From Glaciecola amylolytica (GTDB lineage: Bacteria > Bacteroidota > Bacteroidia > Flavobacteriales_D > Crocinitomicaceae), in contig CP034120.1 of NCBI GenBank assembly GCA_003856375.1, forward strand, positions 4,025,501 to 4,089,500: a stretch of DNA of 64,000 nt. Reading direction: 5' to 3'. The notes under the pieces were generated by a model that worked only from the letters and a program-made list of their open reading frames with translations, had not been told where the DNA came from and did no database searches. The position numbers and the translations under genes were made by a program. Positions 32,153 through 42,070 of the stretch are shown one piece after another; within the stretch, counting starts at the first letter, position 1, and the number at the start of each line of letters is the position of its first letter.

Positions 32153-32683
32153 TTATACTTTCATTCCTTTAACAACACGGTCTTTTCGTTTTGTTTTTTG
32201 AAGTTTTTTCAAACGAACCTGTAGAAAAGAGCTGCTTCCTCCTGAAGCAACCGTAAATGTTTCATTTCCGTATTCGATGGTTCCTCCGTTGCTTTTCCAA
32301 TCTGCTACCAAATAATACTTTCCACTTGTTTGAGTAGCACGGGTTGCAAATTTGATCACTTTTCCGGAACCAACTTCAAAACGAACAATTACTTCATTGT
32401 TTGGTCCGATCTTTTCAAAAACGCCTCTGGTATTTGAAGGGATGATAATTCTATTCTGTGTTTTGGAAGAGCTAACTACCAATTCACCCGAAGTTCCTGT
32501 TCCCTGATTTCCGGAAGATTGACTTTTTTCCAGGATAATGTTGGAAGAGGTATAAAATTGAACCTTCGTCATATTTTCAGGAGATAAATCAAAATCCTGT
32601 TTTACCTGATCTGTGTAAGGAATTTTCTGAGCACAACTTGCTACAAGAAAAGCTAAAACTGCAAAAGCCAAAATTCGTTTCAT
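32153..32683 (-). CDS. Lipoprotein of unknown function
   Basis: The ATG at 32683 (MKRILAFAVLAFLVASCAQ) begins a lipoprotein signal with lipobox VASC; the upstream TTG is not needed. The mature part has an SSNIILEKSQSSGNQGT stretch and a beta-rich C-terminal with EVIVRFEVGSGKVIKF. No family recognised; probably a membrane-anchored periplasmic or surface protein of Bacteroidota. Confidence 0.7.
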   Translation of the reverse strand: MKRILAFAVLAFLVASCAQKIPYTDQVKQDFDLSPENMTKVQFYTSSNIILEKSQSSGNQGTGTSGELVVSSSKTQNRIIIPSNTRGVFEKIGPNNEVIVRFEVGSGKVIKFATRATQTSGKYYLVADWKSNGGTIEYGNETFTVASGGSSSFLQVRLKKLQKTKRKDRVVKGMKV

Positions 32684-32757
32684 GTTTCTATAATTTGTCA
32701 AATTCTCAACCCCAAAAATAAGGCCACTTTCTATTTTATTAGCAAATATAATCTTTT

Positions 32758-33525
32758 TTAATCCTCTGCATTTCGATGTAAAGGAAACAAAATGGGTCTG
32801 CTTGGTGTTGCATCATTTACAAACGGTGCTGTTTGCAAATTCAACATGTATTCCCCGTCTTCAATTTCATCTGAAATATAGACCATTTCTGTAATCGTTC
32901 TGTCGAAACGCGGTTTATCCGGAACACCCCAAAATCCGTGATGAAAAGCTAAAACACCATCGTCTTTTTCGCGATCAACAGATGGTGTGTCAACCAACAA
33001 ATGGTTTACTTCCAAACTGTCCAAAACAGCCAATACGTCTACGTCGCAGTATGCCGGATTTGTATCCGAATAATTCAAATGCATTTTCCCCGAATCATTG
33101 GGAAGGGTACGAATCATCAATGCCTCCGCTTTTTGCTCTTCCAAGCGGTTTGAAAAACTCGCAGCAGTAATCACTCTGTCTACCGATCCGTCAGCCTGAA
33201 TCCGAACTTCCGGTTGAACAGTAATTAAAATCGTTTTGTAAAGCAATTTATCCAGAACCCCATTCACAGAATGCACTTCCGGAGTAATGTGTCCGAGACA
33301 TTCCGTATGTGTGCCATGACCATGCGGGTTAAACTGAATAGAACGGAAATTTACACTCCCGCCTTCAGCAACAGCTCCAACCCATCCGTTCTCACGAACC
33401 GGTTCGATACTTGGCGGTGCTACATACCAGGCACGAACATTTTGTTCATTTCCCTCCAATGGGATCGAACAATCAATTCCTTCATTGGTTAAAACATAAC
33501 TCCCGTCTTCTAAAAATAATTGCAT
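32758..33525 (-). CDS. Cyclase-family hydrolase (kynurenine formamidase-like)
   Basis: This 255-residue protein carries the metal motif HGHGTHTECLGH (the cyclase-family HxGTHxxxxxH pattern) at about residues 72-83. Family members hydrolyse N-formylkynurenine or related amides; the substrate is unproven here. No signal peptide. The gene stops 32 bp before the M48 gene, which is upstream on the same strand, so the two may be co-transcribed. Confidence 0.75.
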   Translation of the reverse strand: MQLFLEDGSYVLTNEGIDCSIPLEGNEQNVRAWYVAPPSIEPVRENGWVGAVAEGGSVNFRSIQFNPHGHGTHTECLGHITPEVHSVNGVLDKLLYKTILITVQPEVRIQADGSVDRVITAASFSNRLEEQKAEALMIRTLPNDSGKMHLNYSDTNPAYCDVDVLAVLDSLEVNHLLVDTPSVDREKDDGVLAFHHGFWGVPDKPRFDRTITEMVYISDEIEDGEYMLNLQTAPFVNDATPSRPILFPLHRNAED

Positions 33526-33528
33526 ATT

Positions 33529-34335
33529 TTATTTAGGTAATTTGGCTATCATCCTTTTGTATTCAGTTGTGAAATCGTTCACTCCCTGACAAGCCAATTC
33601 TATTTTATAATTTCTAAATGCTTCAATTCTGTTCTCCGGATTCGGATGCGTACTCAAAAATTCCGGTGTGCGGGAACCTCCCGAAGCATTGATCTTTTCA
33701 AAGAATCCGGCTCCTCCGTCTGCCTGATAAACCGTAGGACATAAATAAGTTACCGAACCTTTATCCGCTTCCGTTTCATGATTACGGGAAAATTTCAATC
33801 CGATCAATCCGGCAGTGATCTCCGACAATTGCTGGCGGTTTCCGGCAATAATTGAAAGCAGTGTCTGAACACCGTACATTTGAGTCATTTGGCGCGTCGA
33901 ATGTCTGAAATCCGCATGCGCAATTTCGTGACCCAACACTCCTGCCAATTGTGCTTCATTGTCCAGGTATTTCAGGATTCCGGTATAAACGTAAATATAT
34001 CCGCCCGGCGTACAAAATGCGTTTAAGGTACTATCGTCGTGAATAATCCGCAATCTCCAGGCAAAATTGTCCTTGTGTTTTACCTGACCGGAATTCAAGA
34101 TCGTATTTCTGATCTTATAGAGATACTGATAAATTTCTTTGTTCGATGCCGAATCCAGCAAAGGATATTCCTTCGGATTTCCATCAATTTCCGCAGCCAC
34201 CTGAGCTCCTAACGCACGGTCCTGCTCAACCGGAAAAAGATTAATTCCGGATCCTAATTTCTTGGATCCGTTACAATTCACTAAAACACTTGCCGCAGCA
34301 ATTAACAATGTGGAAAAAACAATAACTCTTCTCAT
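33529..34335 (-). CDS. M48-family metalloprotease lipoprotein
   Basis: This 268-residue protein starts with a lipoprotein signal (MRRVIVFSTLLIAAASVLVNC) and has HEIAHADFRHS, the HExxH zinc motif of M48 peptidases, and RNHETEADKGS with the downstream Glu ligand. Probably an envelope peptidase or quality-control protease (Oma1/BepA-like). It has a small C-terminal helical end and no TPR extension. Confidence 0.8.
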   Translation of the reverse strand: MRRVIVFSTLLIAAASVLVNCNGSKKLGSGINLFPVEQDRALGAQVAAEIDGNPKEYPLLDSASNKEIYQYLYKIRNTILNSGQVKHKDNFAWRLRIIHDDSTLNAFCTPGGYIYVYTGILKYLDNEAQLAGVLGHEIAHADFRHSTRQMTQMYGVQTLLSIIAGNRQQLSEITAGLIGLKFSRNHETEADKGSVTYLCPTVYQADGGAGFFEKINASGGSRTPEFLSTHPNPENRIEAFRNYKIELACQGVNDFTTEYKRMIAKLPK

Positions 34336-34449
34336 CTTATTGACGTTTATACAAAAATAGATTAATTCCCAAAACTTTAGTCTTTAAGCGATTATTTCTC
34401 TTCACTCAGAAATGATGAATTTCGTACTTCTTGTTTAACTTTACATAGT

Positions 34450-34454
34450 GGAGG
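34450..34454 (+). promoter_or_regulatory. Shine-Dalgarno-like GGAGG that fixes the uvrC start
   Basis: GGAGG sits 8 bases before the ATG at 34463 and favours that ATG over the in-frame GTG at 34448. Such motifs are uncommon in this group, so the call is moderate. Confidence 0.5.
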
Positions 34455-34462
34455 ACAAAAAA

Positions 34463-36250
34463 ATGGATATCGGATTAAAGTTGAAAACGCTGCCTGAAAA
34501 ACCGGGAGTGTATCAATATTTCGATAAAAACGGGACTATTCTTTACGTCGGAAAGGCAAAAAACCTGAAAAAGAGGGTTTCTTCCTACTTCAACAAGAAT
34601 CACGAGCATGCAAAAACGTATATTCTTGTAAAGAAAATTGCCGATATCCAGTACATTGTCGTTGATTCCGAAATGGATGCGCTCTTGCTGGAAAACAACC
34701 TCATCAAGAAGTATCTTCCGAAATACAATATTCAGCTTAAAGACGACAAAACTTATCCCTGGATTTGTGTCAAAAAAGAACCGTTTCCAAGAGTTTTTTC
34801 CACCCGGATATTGGTAAAAGACGGCTCGCGTTATTACGGTCCGTATCCCAGCGGAAGAATCATGCATACTTTATTGGATCTGATCCGCGACTTGTTTCCG
34901 CTCAGAACCTGCGCTTTGGATTTGTCGGCCAATAAAATTGAAAAAAGTTCCTACAAAGTTTGCCTGGAATACCACATCGGAAAGTGTAAAGGTCCGTGTG
35001 AAGGAAAGCAGAAAGCTCAGGAATACAACGGAATGATTGAGCAAATTGAAGGGATTTTGAAGGGAAATATCAGCTCGGTAATTCAAAATCTCAAGCAATT
35101 GATGCTGCAGGCCTCCGGCGATTTCCGCTTTGAAGAGGCACACGACATCAAAACCCGGATCGAGATTCTGGAAAAGTACAAGGCCAAATCGACCGTTGTT
35201 TCTCCGACAATTCATCAGGTAGATGTGGTCACGATGGTGGAAGATAACGACACCGTTTTTGTCAATTACCTGGTGATCAACTACGGAGCTATTATCCATG
35301 GAATTACGGTTGAAGTAAAGCGCAAACTGGATGAAACACAGGCGGACATCATCACGTTTGTTTTACCCGAACTGCGGGAGCGTTTTCAAAGCGAAGCAAA
35401 GGAAATTCTGGTGGAAACCAACGTTGATTGGGAAATGGAAGGCGTGCGTTTTTTTGCACCGCAGCGGGGAGATAAAAAAGCATTGATCGATTTATCTCTT
35501 CGAAACGCCAAATTCTACCGTCTGGAGAAAATCAAACAGGAAAAAATAAAAGATCCCGAAAAGCATACCAACCGCATTCTCGAAACGATGAAAACCGATC
35601 TGCGCCTGAAAGAATTGCCGGTTCACATCGAGTGTTTCGATAACTCCAATATTCAGGGAACGAACCCCGTTTCGGCGTGTGTGGTTTTCAAAGATGCCAA
35701 ACCAAGCAAGAAAGATTACCGTCATTTCAATGTACAAACGGTTGAAGGTCCGGACGATTTTGCGACCATGCGTGAAGCCGTTTACCGCCGCTACAAACGT
35801 TTGCTGGAAGAAGAACAGCCGCTCCCGCAATTAATTATCATCGATGGAGGAAAAGGGCAATTGGGCGCTGCGTTAGAATCTCTGGAGAAGCTGGATCTTC
35901 GCGGAAAAATTGCCATTATCGGTATTGCAAAACGTTTGGAAGAATTGTTTTATCCGGGCGACAGCTTGCCGCTTTATCTCGACAAACGCTCGGAAACGCT
36001 GAAGGTCATTCAGCATTTGAGAAACGAAGCTCACCGTTTCGGAATTACACATCACCGGAACCGTCGAAGCAAAAGTGCTTTGAACAACGAATTGGAGCAA
36101 ATTCCGGGAATCGGTGAAAAAACCGTTCAGGATCTCGTCAAAGCTTTCAAATCTGTGAAACGGGTAAAAGAGCAGAATGAGGAAAGCTTAGCGGCCGTTG
36201 TCGGAAAGGCAAAAGCGAAAGTGATCATTCAGTTTTTTGCATCGAAATAA
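34463..36250 (+). CDS. uvrC: Excinuclease ABC subunit UvrC
   Basis: This 595-residue protein has the GIY-YIG nuclease at the N-terminus (KPGVYQYFDKNGTILYVGK), a Cys cluster linker, a UVR motif, an endonuclease V-like domain (IECFDNSNIQGTNPV) and C-terminal HhH motifs (LEQIPGIGEKTVQDL). It makes the two incisions of nucleotide excision repair with UvrA and UvrB. It is a monocistronic-looking housekeeping gene. Confidence 0.95.
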   Translation: MDIGLKLKTLPEKPGVYQYFDKNGTILYVGKAKNLKKRVSSYFNKNHEHAKTYILVKKIADIQYIVVDSEMDALLLENNLIKKYLPKYNIQLKDDKTYPWICVKKEPFPRVFSTRILVKDGSRYYGPYPSGRIMHTLLDLIRDLFPLRTCALDLSANKIEKSSYKVCLEYHIGKCKGPCEGKQKAQEYNGMIEQIEGILKGNISSVIQNLKQLMLQASGDFRFEEAHDIKTRIEILEKYKAKSTVVSPTIHQVDVVTMVEDNDTVFVNYLVINYGAIIHGITVEVKRKLDETQADIITFVLPELRERFQSEAKEILVETNVDWEMEGVRFFAPQRGDKKALIDLSLRNAKFYRLEKIKQEKIKDPEKHTNRILETMKTDLRLKELPVHIECFDNSNIQGTNPVSACVVFKDAKPSKKDYRHFNVQTVEGPDDFATMREAVYRRYKRLLEEEQPLPQLIIIDGGKGQLGAALESLEKLDLRGKIAIIGIAKRLEELFYPGDSLPLYLDKRSETLKVIQHLRNEAHRFGITHHRNRRSKSALNNELEQIPGIGEKTVQDLVKAFKSVKRVKEQNEESLAAVVGKAKAKVIIQFFASK

Positions 36251-36295
36251 CTGTTTTCGTTCCTCGTACGAAACTCGAACTGATATAAGCGGAAT

Positions 36296-38641
36296 TTACA
36301 TCTTATAACTCAACTGCAACATAAAACTTCTCGGAGCCTGAATATCTCCCGGACGCGTCATGTATTCGGTATTTGCGATGTTGTTTACAATAACCGCGAT
36401 CTTATATTTCTCTTTATAAGTATAGCCGACCCGGGCATCAAAAACGATGGTTACTCCGTTGTGTTCTTCCCGGTATTTTTTCAGACCCGGTAGAATCTGC
36501 TGATTAAAAAATCCGTTTTCGAAGATCGCATCGATGTTTTGCATGTAGCTGTTGAGGCGCATCGATCCTCCAATGCTGATTCCCTTATATTCCAATTGAA
36601 GATCTGCTTTTGCCAAATGCTTGAAACGGTATTTCAGCATATTCGTTGAAGTGTCGGAAAATGTTGCACGATAAGCCGAATCCTGATTCTTCGAAATCGG
36701 GTTCATGTAAGTATAACCCAACAAAGCCAACACTGAAATCGGGCCTATTTTACCTTCTCCGGAAATCGATACTTCTGCACCGATAATTTCAGCGGATTCC
36801 GCATTTTGCGCCCGGAATCCAAACCATTTCTTCACGTATCCCGGAGCATTCGGATTGAAGAAGTCCAAAGGAATAGAATCCGGTTTGTAGAACCCAAAGG
36901 TAAACTCCATCATGTTGTCGTAGTGATTGATAAATCCGGCCAGATCAACGAATCCTCTCCATTTTCCAATTTTAACTCCTTGCTTCACTCCGATTTCTGC
37001 TGCCCATCCGGTTTCCGGTTTTAAATTCGGATTGGCAAAAATGAGCAAACTCCCAACTTGCGTGGTGGTGTATCTTTCCGCAACACTTGGATAGCGAACT
37101 CCTTGTCCGAAAGATGCGCGTAAATGTGTGTGTTTTGCCACAGCGTAATGAATTCCGGATCGGATAATGGGACGGATCGGAATTTTTTTGGTGGAATCCT
37201 TTCCAAAATAAAAATCCGAATCTCCCTGTCTTCCATCCTGCTGGAAATATTCTCCACGAATTCCCAAAACAATGTTCAGTTTCTTCCAGTTCTTTTCTCC
37301 CTGTAAATACAACGCACCATTGAGCGAGTTATGGTCACCGAACAAGTATGAGTTAACTTCATTTGCGATCGCTGTCACTCCGGTTGTCAACACCCAGGAA
37401 TTATTGTTCCAGGAACGTTGAAACTGATAATCTCCGTACCACACTTCTGATTTGGAGCTTTGAGATAAATTCGTGTAATTCTTATTATCGATAAAATATA
37501 GTCGTCCTCTGAGCTGATGTCTGTTTCCGAATTTGTCGATGTATTTCACCGTCGGGTCAATGGACACTCTGATTCCGCGATTGTATGTCAGACTTGAAGC
37601 AGGCAAACTCGTGTCCGCCCCTCCGTAAGGCTGATAAGCCAGACTGTCGCTTTGCCAGATGATGAAGTTTCCCGTTTTCTGCAATTGTGCATTCCAACCC
37701 AAAGAAACTTTGAAGTTTTTGATATTCTTCGGTCGGTAACTGATTGTTCCGTTAAACCTTCCGCGATCTTCCGTCTCACCCTGACGGTAGCCGTCGTTGG
37801 TATAGCCATAAGCTCCCAAAGTCAATCCAAAACGCCCGAATTGCTTGGAAAAAGTCAGATCTCCCTGATAAAACTGCGGATTTTTAGACCACCACTTTAA
37901 AGAAGATCTTTTCGGATTATCATACACTCCACCCTGAACCTGTACGTTCAGCGCGGCTTTTTCGGTTGGTTCTTTTTCAATCAAAGAAATCATTCCGTTT
38001 AAGGCTCCTGATCCGTACAAAACAGAAGACGCTCCTTTTATGACTTCGATCTGCTGTGCATTTTCAATCGGAATGGAATTCCATTTTGCATCTCCGACAT
38101 CCGCTGAAAGGAGCGGGATTTCATTCCAAAGAACCAAGACCCGGCTTCCTGCTCCATAAGTAAAACCACTTCCTCCGCGAATACTCACCTGTCCGTCCAT
38201 CGCATAAGCACCTGGAACCTGATCAATTGCCTGTTCCAGATCCGTGATTCCTTTGTTGGCGATTAATTCCGGTTTGATGATGTCCAAAGAAATAGTCAAT
38301 TCCTCCACCGATTGCTTTCTTCTGGATGCCGCAACGACCACAGGACCTAATTCTTCAACCGGCATTAACGGTTTCAATTGAATAACTTCAATTCGGGTAG
38401 AAACTATTTGGATTGTGTCAGTATAATAATCGGTTGCTGAAATAATACACGTAGCAGGAAATCCATTGATTTTTAAAGAAAATTTCCCGCTCTCATTCGT
38501 CAAAACCTGAGTTCCGCCAACAATTTTCACCTGAGCAAAAGGAATCACTTCCCTTGTTTCAGCATTCAAAACCGTTCCAACAATCTCTTGAGAAAAAAGC
38601 ATTTTCGGGAGCAAAAAAAGTAGGAGTAGTGCTTGTTTCAT
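36296..38641 (-). CDS. TonB-dependent outer-membrane receptor
   Basis: The ATG at 38641 (MKQALLLLFLLPKMLFSQ) is preferred to an upstream TTG. The 781-residue protein has a signal peptide, a CarboxypepD_reg-like N-terminal domain (VLNAETREVIPFAQVKI), a plug (VEELTISLDIIKPELIANKG, DVGDAKWNSIPIENAQQIEV) and a beta barrel ending in an aromatic-like YKM terminus. It imports a siderophore, vitamin or glycan fragment; the ligand is not clear. Confidence 0.85.
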   Translation of the reverse strand: MKQALLLLFLLPKMLFSQEIVGTVLNAETREVIPFAQVKIVGGTQVLTNESGKFSLKINGFPATCIISATDYYTDTIQIVSTRIEVIQLKPLMPVEELGPVVVAASRRKQSVEELTISLDIIKPELIANKGITDLEQAIDQVPGAYAMDGQVSIRGGSGFTYGAGSRVLVLWNEIPLLSADVGDAKWNSIPIENAQQIEVIKGASSVLYGSGALNGMISLIEKEPTEKAALNVQVQGGVYDNPKRSSLKWWSKNPQFYQGDLTFSKQFGRFGLTLGAYGYTNDGYRQGETEDRGRFNGTISYRPKNIKNFKVSLGWNAQLQKTGNFIIWQSDSLAYQPYGGADTSLPASSLTYNRGIRVSIDPTVKYIDKFGNRHQLRGRLYFIDNKNYTNLSQSSKSEVWYGDYQFQRSWNNNSWVLTTGVTAIANEVNSYLFGDHNSLNGALYLQGEKNWKKLNIVLGIRGEYFQQDGRQGDSDFYFGKDSTKKIPIRPIIRSGIHYAVAKHTHLRASFGQGVRYPSVAERYTTTQVGSLLIFANPNLKPETGWAAEIGVKQGVKIGKWRGFVDLAGFINHYDNMMEFTFGFYKPDSIPLDFFNPNAPGYVKKWFGFRAQNAESAEIIGAEVSISGEGKIGPISVLALLGYTYMNPISKNQDSAYRATFSDTSTNMLKYRFKHLAKADLQLEYKGISIGGSMRLNSYMQNIDAIFENGFFNQQILPGLKKYREEHNGVTIVFDARVGYTYKEKYKIAVIVNNIANTEYMTRPGDIQAPRSFMLQLSYKM

Positions 38642-38685
38642 AACGCTGTTTTTTCTTATCTTCAAGAGACCAAAGTACCAAAAAA

Positions 38686-39789
38686 TTGAATTTCACAACT
38701 ATTCATCATCAAATTGCACTTACCTTTTTAAGTGGTATCGGAAGTCGAAGAGCCCGTATTATAGTTTCACATTTTAACGATCTGGAAACCTTTTTTGCCG
38801 AGAAACGTCTGAATCTTGCCAAGATTCCGGGAGTTCCTGCTGATTTCGTATCACAGAAACTGCGCTTAAACGCTTTGGTTGAGGCAGATAAAGTGCTTGA
38901 AGAATTAGAACGGATCGGTGCGAAAACCATTTTCTTTACAGAAAAGCACTATCCGCGAAGATTAAAGCAATGTGCTGATGCTCCGTTGTTACTTTACAGC
39001 AAAGGAAACATTGACTGGAATCCTCCGAAACTAATCTCGGTGGTTGGTACGCGTCATGCAACGGATTACGGGAAAGGACTCACACAAGAACTGATCGAAG
39101 GATTATCGGAACACGAAGTTACAGTTGTAAGCGGAATGGCATATGGAATTGATATTTGTGCGCATCAGGAAGCATTAAAGTTCAATTTGCCCACATGGGG
39201 AGTTTTGGGTCATGGTTTGTCCAAAATGTATCCGAGCGAACACCGGAAAATCGCAGAACGTATGTTGGAAACGGGCGGCATTATCAGTGAATTCATTCCC
39301 GGACAGAAACCAGAACCAGCACATTTCCCCATGCGAAACCGGATTGTAGCCGGACTAACCGATGCAACCATTGTGATTGAAAGCGGCGAAAAAGGCGGAT
39401 CATTAATCACAGCAAATCTGGCAGCAGATTACAACCGGGACGTTTTTGCTTATCCGGGCGACATTACAAGGCCTTTTTCCAGGGGATGTTTGAAACTGAT
39501 TCAAAAGAATCAAGCCACCCTGATCCGAAATTCATCAGATCTTGTAGAGCTCATGAATTGGCAAATAAATGAGCAAAAAGCCGACCGGCAACGCTCTTTG
39601 TTTGTAGATCTGAATCAGCGGGAAGAAAAAATAATGACTGTTCTACGCAGCAAACCGGAACTGACTCTCGACACAATCGGATATTTGTCTTCGCTCACAA
39701 TCAGTGAAGTTACCTGCGATTTGTTAAATCTGGAATTCAAGGGTTTGGTGCGTGCGCTTCCCGGAAGGCGCTTTCAACTAATACACTAA
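38686..39789 (+). CDS. dprA: DNA processing protein DprA
   Basis: This 367-residue protein starts with TTG. It has an N-terminal helical SAM-like domain, a Rossmann DprA core (VVGTRHATDYGKGL, VVSGMAYGIDICAHQ, PMRNRIVAGLTD, GEKGGSLITANLA) and a C-terminal winged helix. It loads RecA onto incoming single-stranded DNA in natural transformation; in Bacteroidota it may have a wider role. Confidence 0.9.
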   Translation: MNFTTIHHQIALTFLSGIGSRRARIIVSHFNDLETFFAEKRLNLAKIPGVPADFVSQKLRLNALVEADKVLEELERIGAKTIFFTEKHYPRRLKQCADAPLLLYSKGNIDWNPPKLISVVGTRHATDYGKGLTQELIEGLSEHEVTVVSGMAYGIDICAHQEALKFNLPTWGVLGHGLSKMYPSEHRKIAERMLETGGIISEFIPGQKPEPAHFPMRNRIVAGLTDATIVIESGEKGGSLITANLAADYNRDVFAYPGDITRPFSRGCLKLIQKNQATLIRNSSDLVELMNWQINEQKADRQRSLFVDLNQREEKIMTVLRSKPELTLDTIGYLSSLTISEVTCDLLNLEFKGLVRALPGRRFQLIH

Positions 39790-39843
39790 ATAACAAGTCT
39801 GTTTGCACTTAAATTTCTATTTTTAGGGCCATAAACTAGAAAA

Positions 39844-41040
39844 ATGAAAAAACATCTTTTATTCGGAGTTCTGGCTCTGAGTACTCAATTTGCAATTAGT
39901 CAAACCGTAACTAATGCCACGGACAGCAAATATCAATTCACAAAAGTTGTTCAATTAGACGCAACTCCGGTTGAAAGCCAGGGAATGACTGGTACTTGCT
40001 GGAGTTTTTCTTCCCTATCTTTCTTTGAAAGCGAATTGATTCGTTTGGGACACAAAAACCCGGCTGAATTAGCTGAAATGTATATTGTCCGCAAGGCTTA
40101 TGAAGCAAAGGCTGACCGTTTCATCCGTATGGACGGAAAAATCAATTTCAGTGAGGGTGGTGCTTTCCACGATATTCCTTATGTAATCAAGCGCTACGGA
40201 ATTGTTCCTAAAAGTGTTTATACCGGGTTATTAAACGGAAAAACAACTTACAATCACGAGGAATTGTTTTCGGTATTGAATAGTTTCATGCAAACTGTTT
40301 TGGCAGAAGTTCAGAAAGGACACGGAATCGGAAAAGAATGGAAAAAAGCCTTCTCTTCTCTTCTGGATGCTTATTTAGGTCCGGATATCACTGAATTTAC
40401 ATTGGATGGGAAAAAATACACTCCGATGACTTACGCAAATTCATTGGGATTGAAAATGAATGATTACGTATCCATCACATCTTTCAGCAATGATCCGTTC
40501 TATGAATCTTGCGAAATCGCTATTCCAGACAACTGGGCTTGGGGAGACAGCTACAATGTTCCATTGGAAGATTTGGTTTCGGTTGCAGAAAATGCATTGA
40601 AAAACGGATATACTTTAGCTTGGGGAGCTGACGTTTCGGAAAAAGGATTCAACTTCCGTCAGGGAATTGCAATTATCCCGGAAGACGAATCAACTATTCA
40701 GATCCGCGGAAAAGACAATAAATCATTCAACGATGCGGGTGCTGCAAAAACATCCAATGCATTCCTTGAGCCGGTAAAAGAACAAACAATTACGCAGGAA
40801 AAACGTCAGGATGGTTATGATGGAAAAGTGACAACAGATGACCACGGAATGCACATTGTAGGTTTGTTTAAGGATCAAAACGGTACACGTTTCTTCCTGG
40901 TTAAAAACTCCTGGGGGACAGACAACTTACCTCAAGGATACCTATATGTTTCCGAGCATTATTTCCGTATGAAAACCATCAATATTTACCTGAATAAGGA
41001 CGGTTTATCTAAGGACTTGAAATTGAAACTAAAATTATAA
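39844..41040 (+). CDS. C1 papain-like peptidase (bleomycin hydrolase/PepC type)
   Basis: This 398-residue protein has a signal peptide (MKKHLLFGVLALSTQFAIS) and the triad of C1B peptidases: Cys in GMTGTCWSFSS, His in DHGMHIVG and Asn in LVKNSWGTDN. Unlike cytoplasmic PepC it is exported, so it probably degrades peptides in the periplasm or outside the cell. The next gene is 65 bases downstream. Confidence 0.8.
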   Translation: MKKHLLFGVLALSTQFAISQTVTNATDSKYQFTKVVQLDATPVESQGMTGTCWSFSSLSFFESELIRLGHKNPAELAEMYIVRKAYEAKADRFIRMDGKINFSEGGAFHDIPYVIKRYGIVPKSVYTGLLNGKTTYNHEELFSVLNSFMQTVLAEVQKGHGIGKEWKKAFSSLLDAYLGPDITEFTLDGKKYTPMTYANSLGLKMNDYVSITSFSNDPFYESCEIAIPDNWAWGDSYNVPLEDLVSVAENALKNGYTLAWGADVSEKGFNFRQGIAIIPEDESTIQIRGKDNKSFNDAGAAKTSNAFLEPVKEQTITQEKRQDGYDGKVTTDDHGMHIVGLFKDQNGTRFFLVKNSWGTDNLPQGYLYVSEHYFRMKTINIYLNKDGLSKDLKLKLKL

Positions 41041-41105
41041 GTAGAATAATTGGAGAATTTGTCTTTTTTTGTTAGATTCGCAACATTACCACAAATTAAA
41101 ATAAC

Positions 41106-41429
41106 ATGGAAAGACTAACACCCGCGGAAGAAAAGGTTATGTTAAGGCTTTGGAAGTTGGAAAAAGCAACAGTTAAGGAAATTGTTGATTTGTATCCAAA
41201 CCCTAAACCAGCATACAACACCGTCTCTACAATTGTTCGAATCTTGGAACGTAAAAAATTCATCAAACACAAGCCAATGGGAAGAGGCTACATTTATCTT
41301 CCAAAGATTGGTCGTGAGCAGTACCGTGATTATTTGGCGGACTACATTTTGAAGTTTTATTTTGACGGAAGCAGAAACGAAATCGTCTCATTCTACAACA
41401 GCAATGTTTCCTTGAGCGAGATTTTATAA
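41106..41429 (+). CDS. BlaI/MecI/CopY-family transcriptional repressor
   Basis: This 107-residue winged-helix protein (LTPAEEKVMLRLWKLEKATVKEI, NTVSTIVRILERKKFI, YIYLPKIG) matches BlaI/MecI. No BlaR1-like sensor gene is adjacent. An intrinsic terminator follows. A decayed duplicate of its 3' third lies at 44,006-44,113. Confidence 0.85.
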   Translation: MERLTPAEEKVMLRLWKLEKATVKEIVDLYPNPKPAYNTVSTIVRILERKKFIKHKPMGRGYIYLPKIGREQYRDYLADYILKFYFDGSRNEIVSFYNSNVSLSEIL

Positions 41430-41435
41430 TACAAA

Positions 41436-41464
41436 AACCCCCGACAGATTGTCGGGGGTTTTTT
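41436..41464 (+). terminator. Intrinsic terminator of the BlaI gene
   Basis: AACCCCCGAC and GTCGGGGGTT around the loop AGATT, followed by a T run. A near copy follows the pseudogene at 44,120. Confidence 0.9.
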
Positions 41465-42070
41465 ATTGACAATTGGTTTTATTCAGAAATAAGCATCTTC
41501 GAATTACGTTCCAATTTCACAATCCAATCGAATGTAATTCCGATCCGTTTTTAGTTCATTTTAAAAGTTAAAGCACCCACAAAGCAGATGCTTTAACTAT
41601 ACCTATATACCTAATGAATAGTAGTCATTTAAACCTAACTTTAACACTTAACTAATAAATAAACAGTTTTAAACTCTTTCTATATCGACTTAATCGATTT
41701 ACGGAGTTTGTAAATTACCTGATTTAAAGCACCTACATAGCAGGCACTTTAAATCAAAACCTAACTTTATACACCTTACTGGTGTTGACCACTGTAAAAA
41801 AACCATTTACCCGGATTGAATTGTAATTTTTGATCTTAACTTGTTATAAACAGAATGGATCATTTCATAGAAAAAATATTAACTCATTCAATTATCACAG
41901 AATAAATGTTGTTCCTCTCTTTTAAAGAAACAGCCGGAATAACTTATTGATTTAAAGTGCTTTAATTGCTATTTTTCCGGGTTTGGAAGAATCCTGTTAT
42001 GCCAGTCAGAGAACCAAAAGTACCTTAACAAATCATCAAACATTTATTGGACGATTTAAGTCTGGGGAAA
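41465..42070. other. Intergenic region with repeated hairpins (606 bp)
   Basis: No gene is seen. It holds a degenerate element (GAATTACGTTC at 41,501 with GAATGTAATTC at 41,530) and a cluster of similar hairpins and short direct repeats listed separately. The rest is AT-rich, and some of it is likely regulatory for the convergent or flanking genes. Confidence 0.6.
41567..41769. repeat. Two related hairpins with a repeated AACCTAACTTTA tail
   Basis: GTTAAAGCA/TGCTTTAAC (41567-41597) and GATTTAAAG/CTTTAAATC (41721-41755) are similar hairpins that share the loop pattern AAGCACCyACAwAGCAG. AACCTAACTTTA occurs at 41,632 and 41,758. A third GATTTAAAG followed by CTTTAA lies at 41,949-41,965. It looks like a partial duplication. 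Confidence 0.6.
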
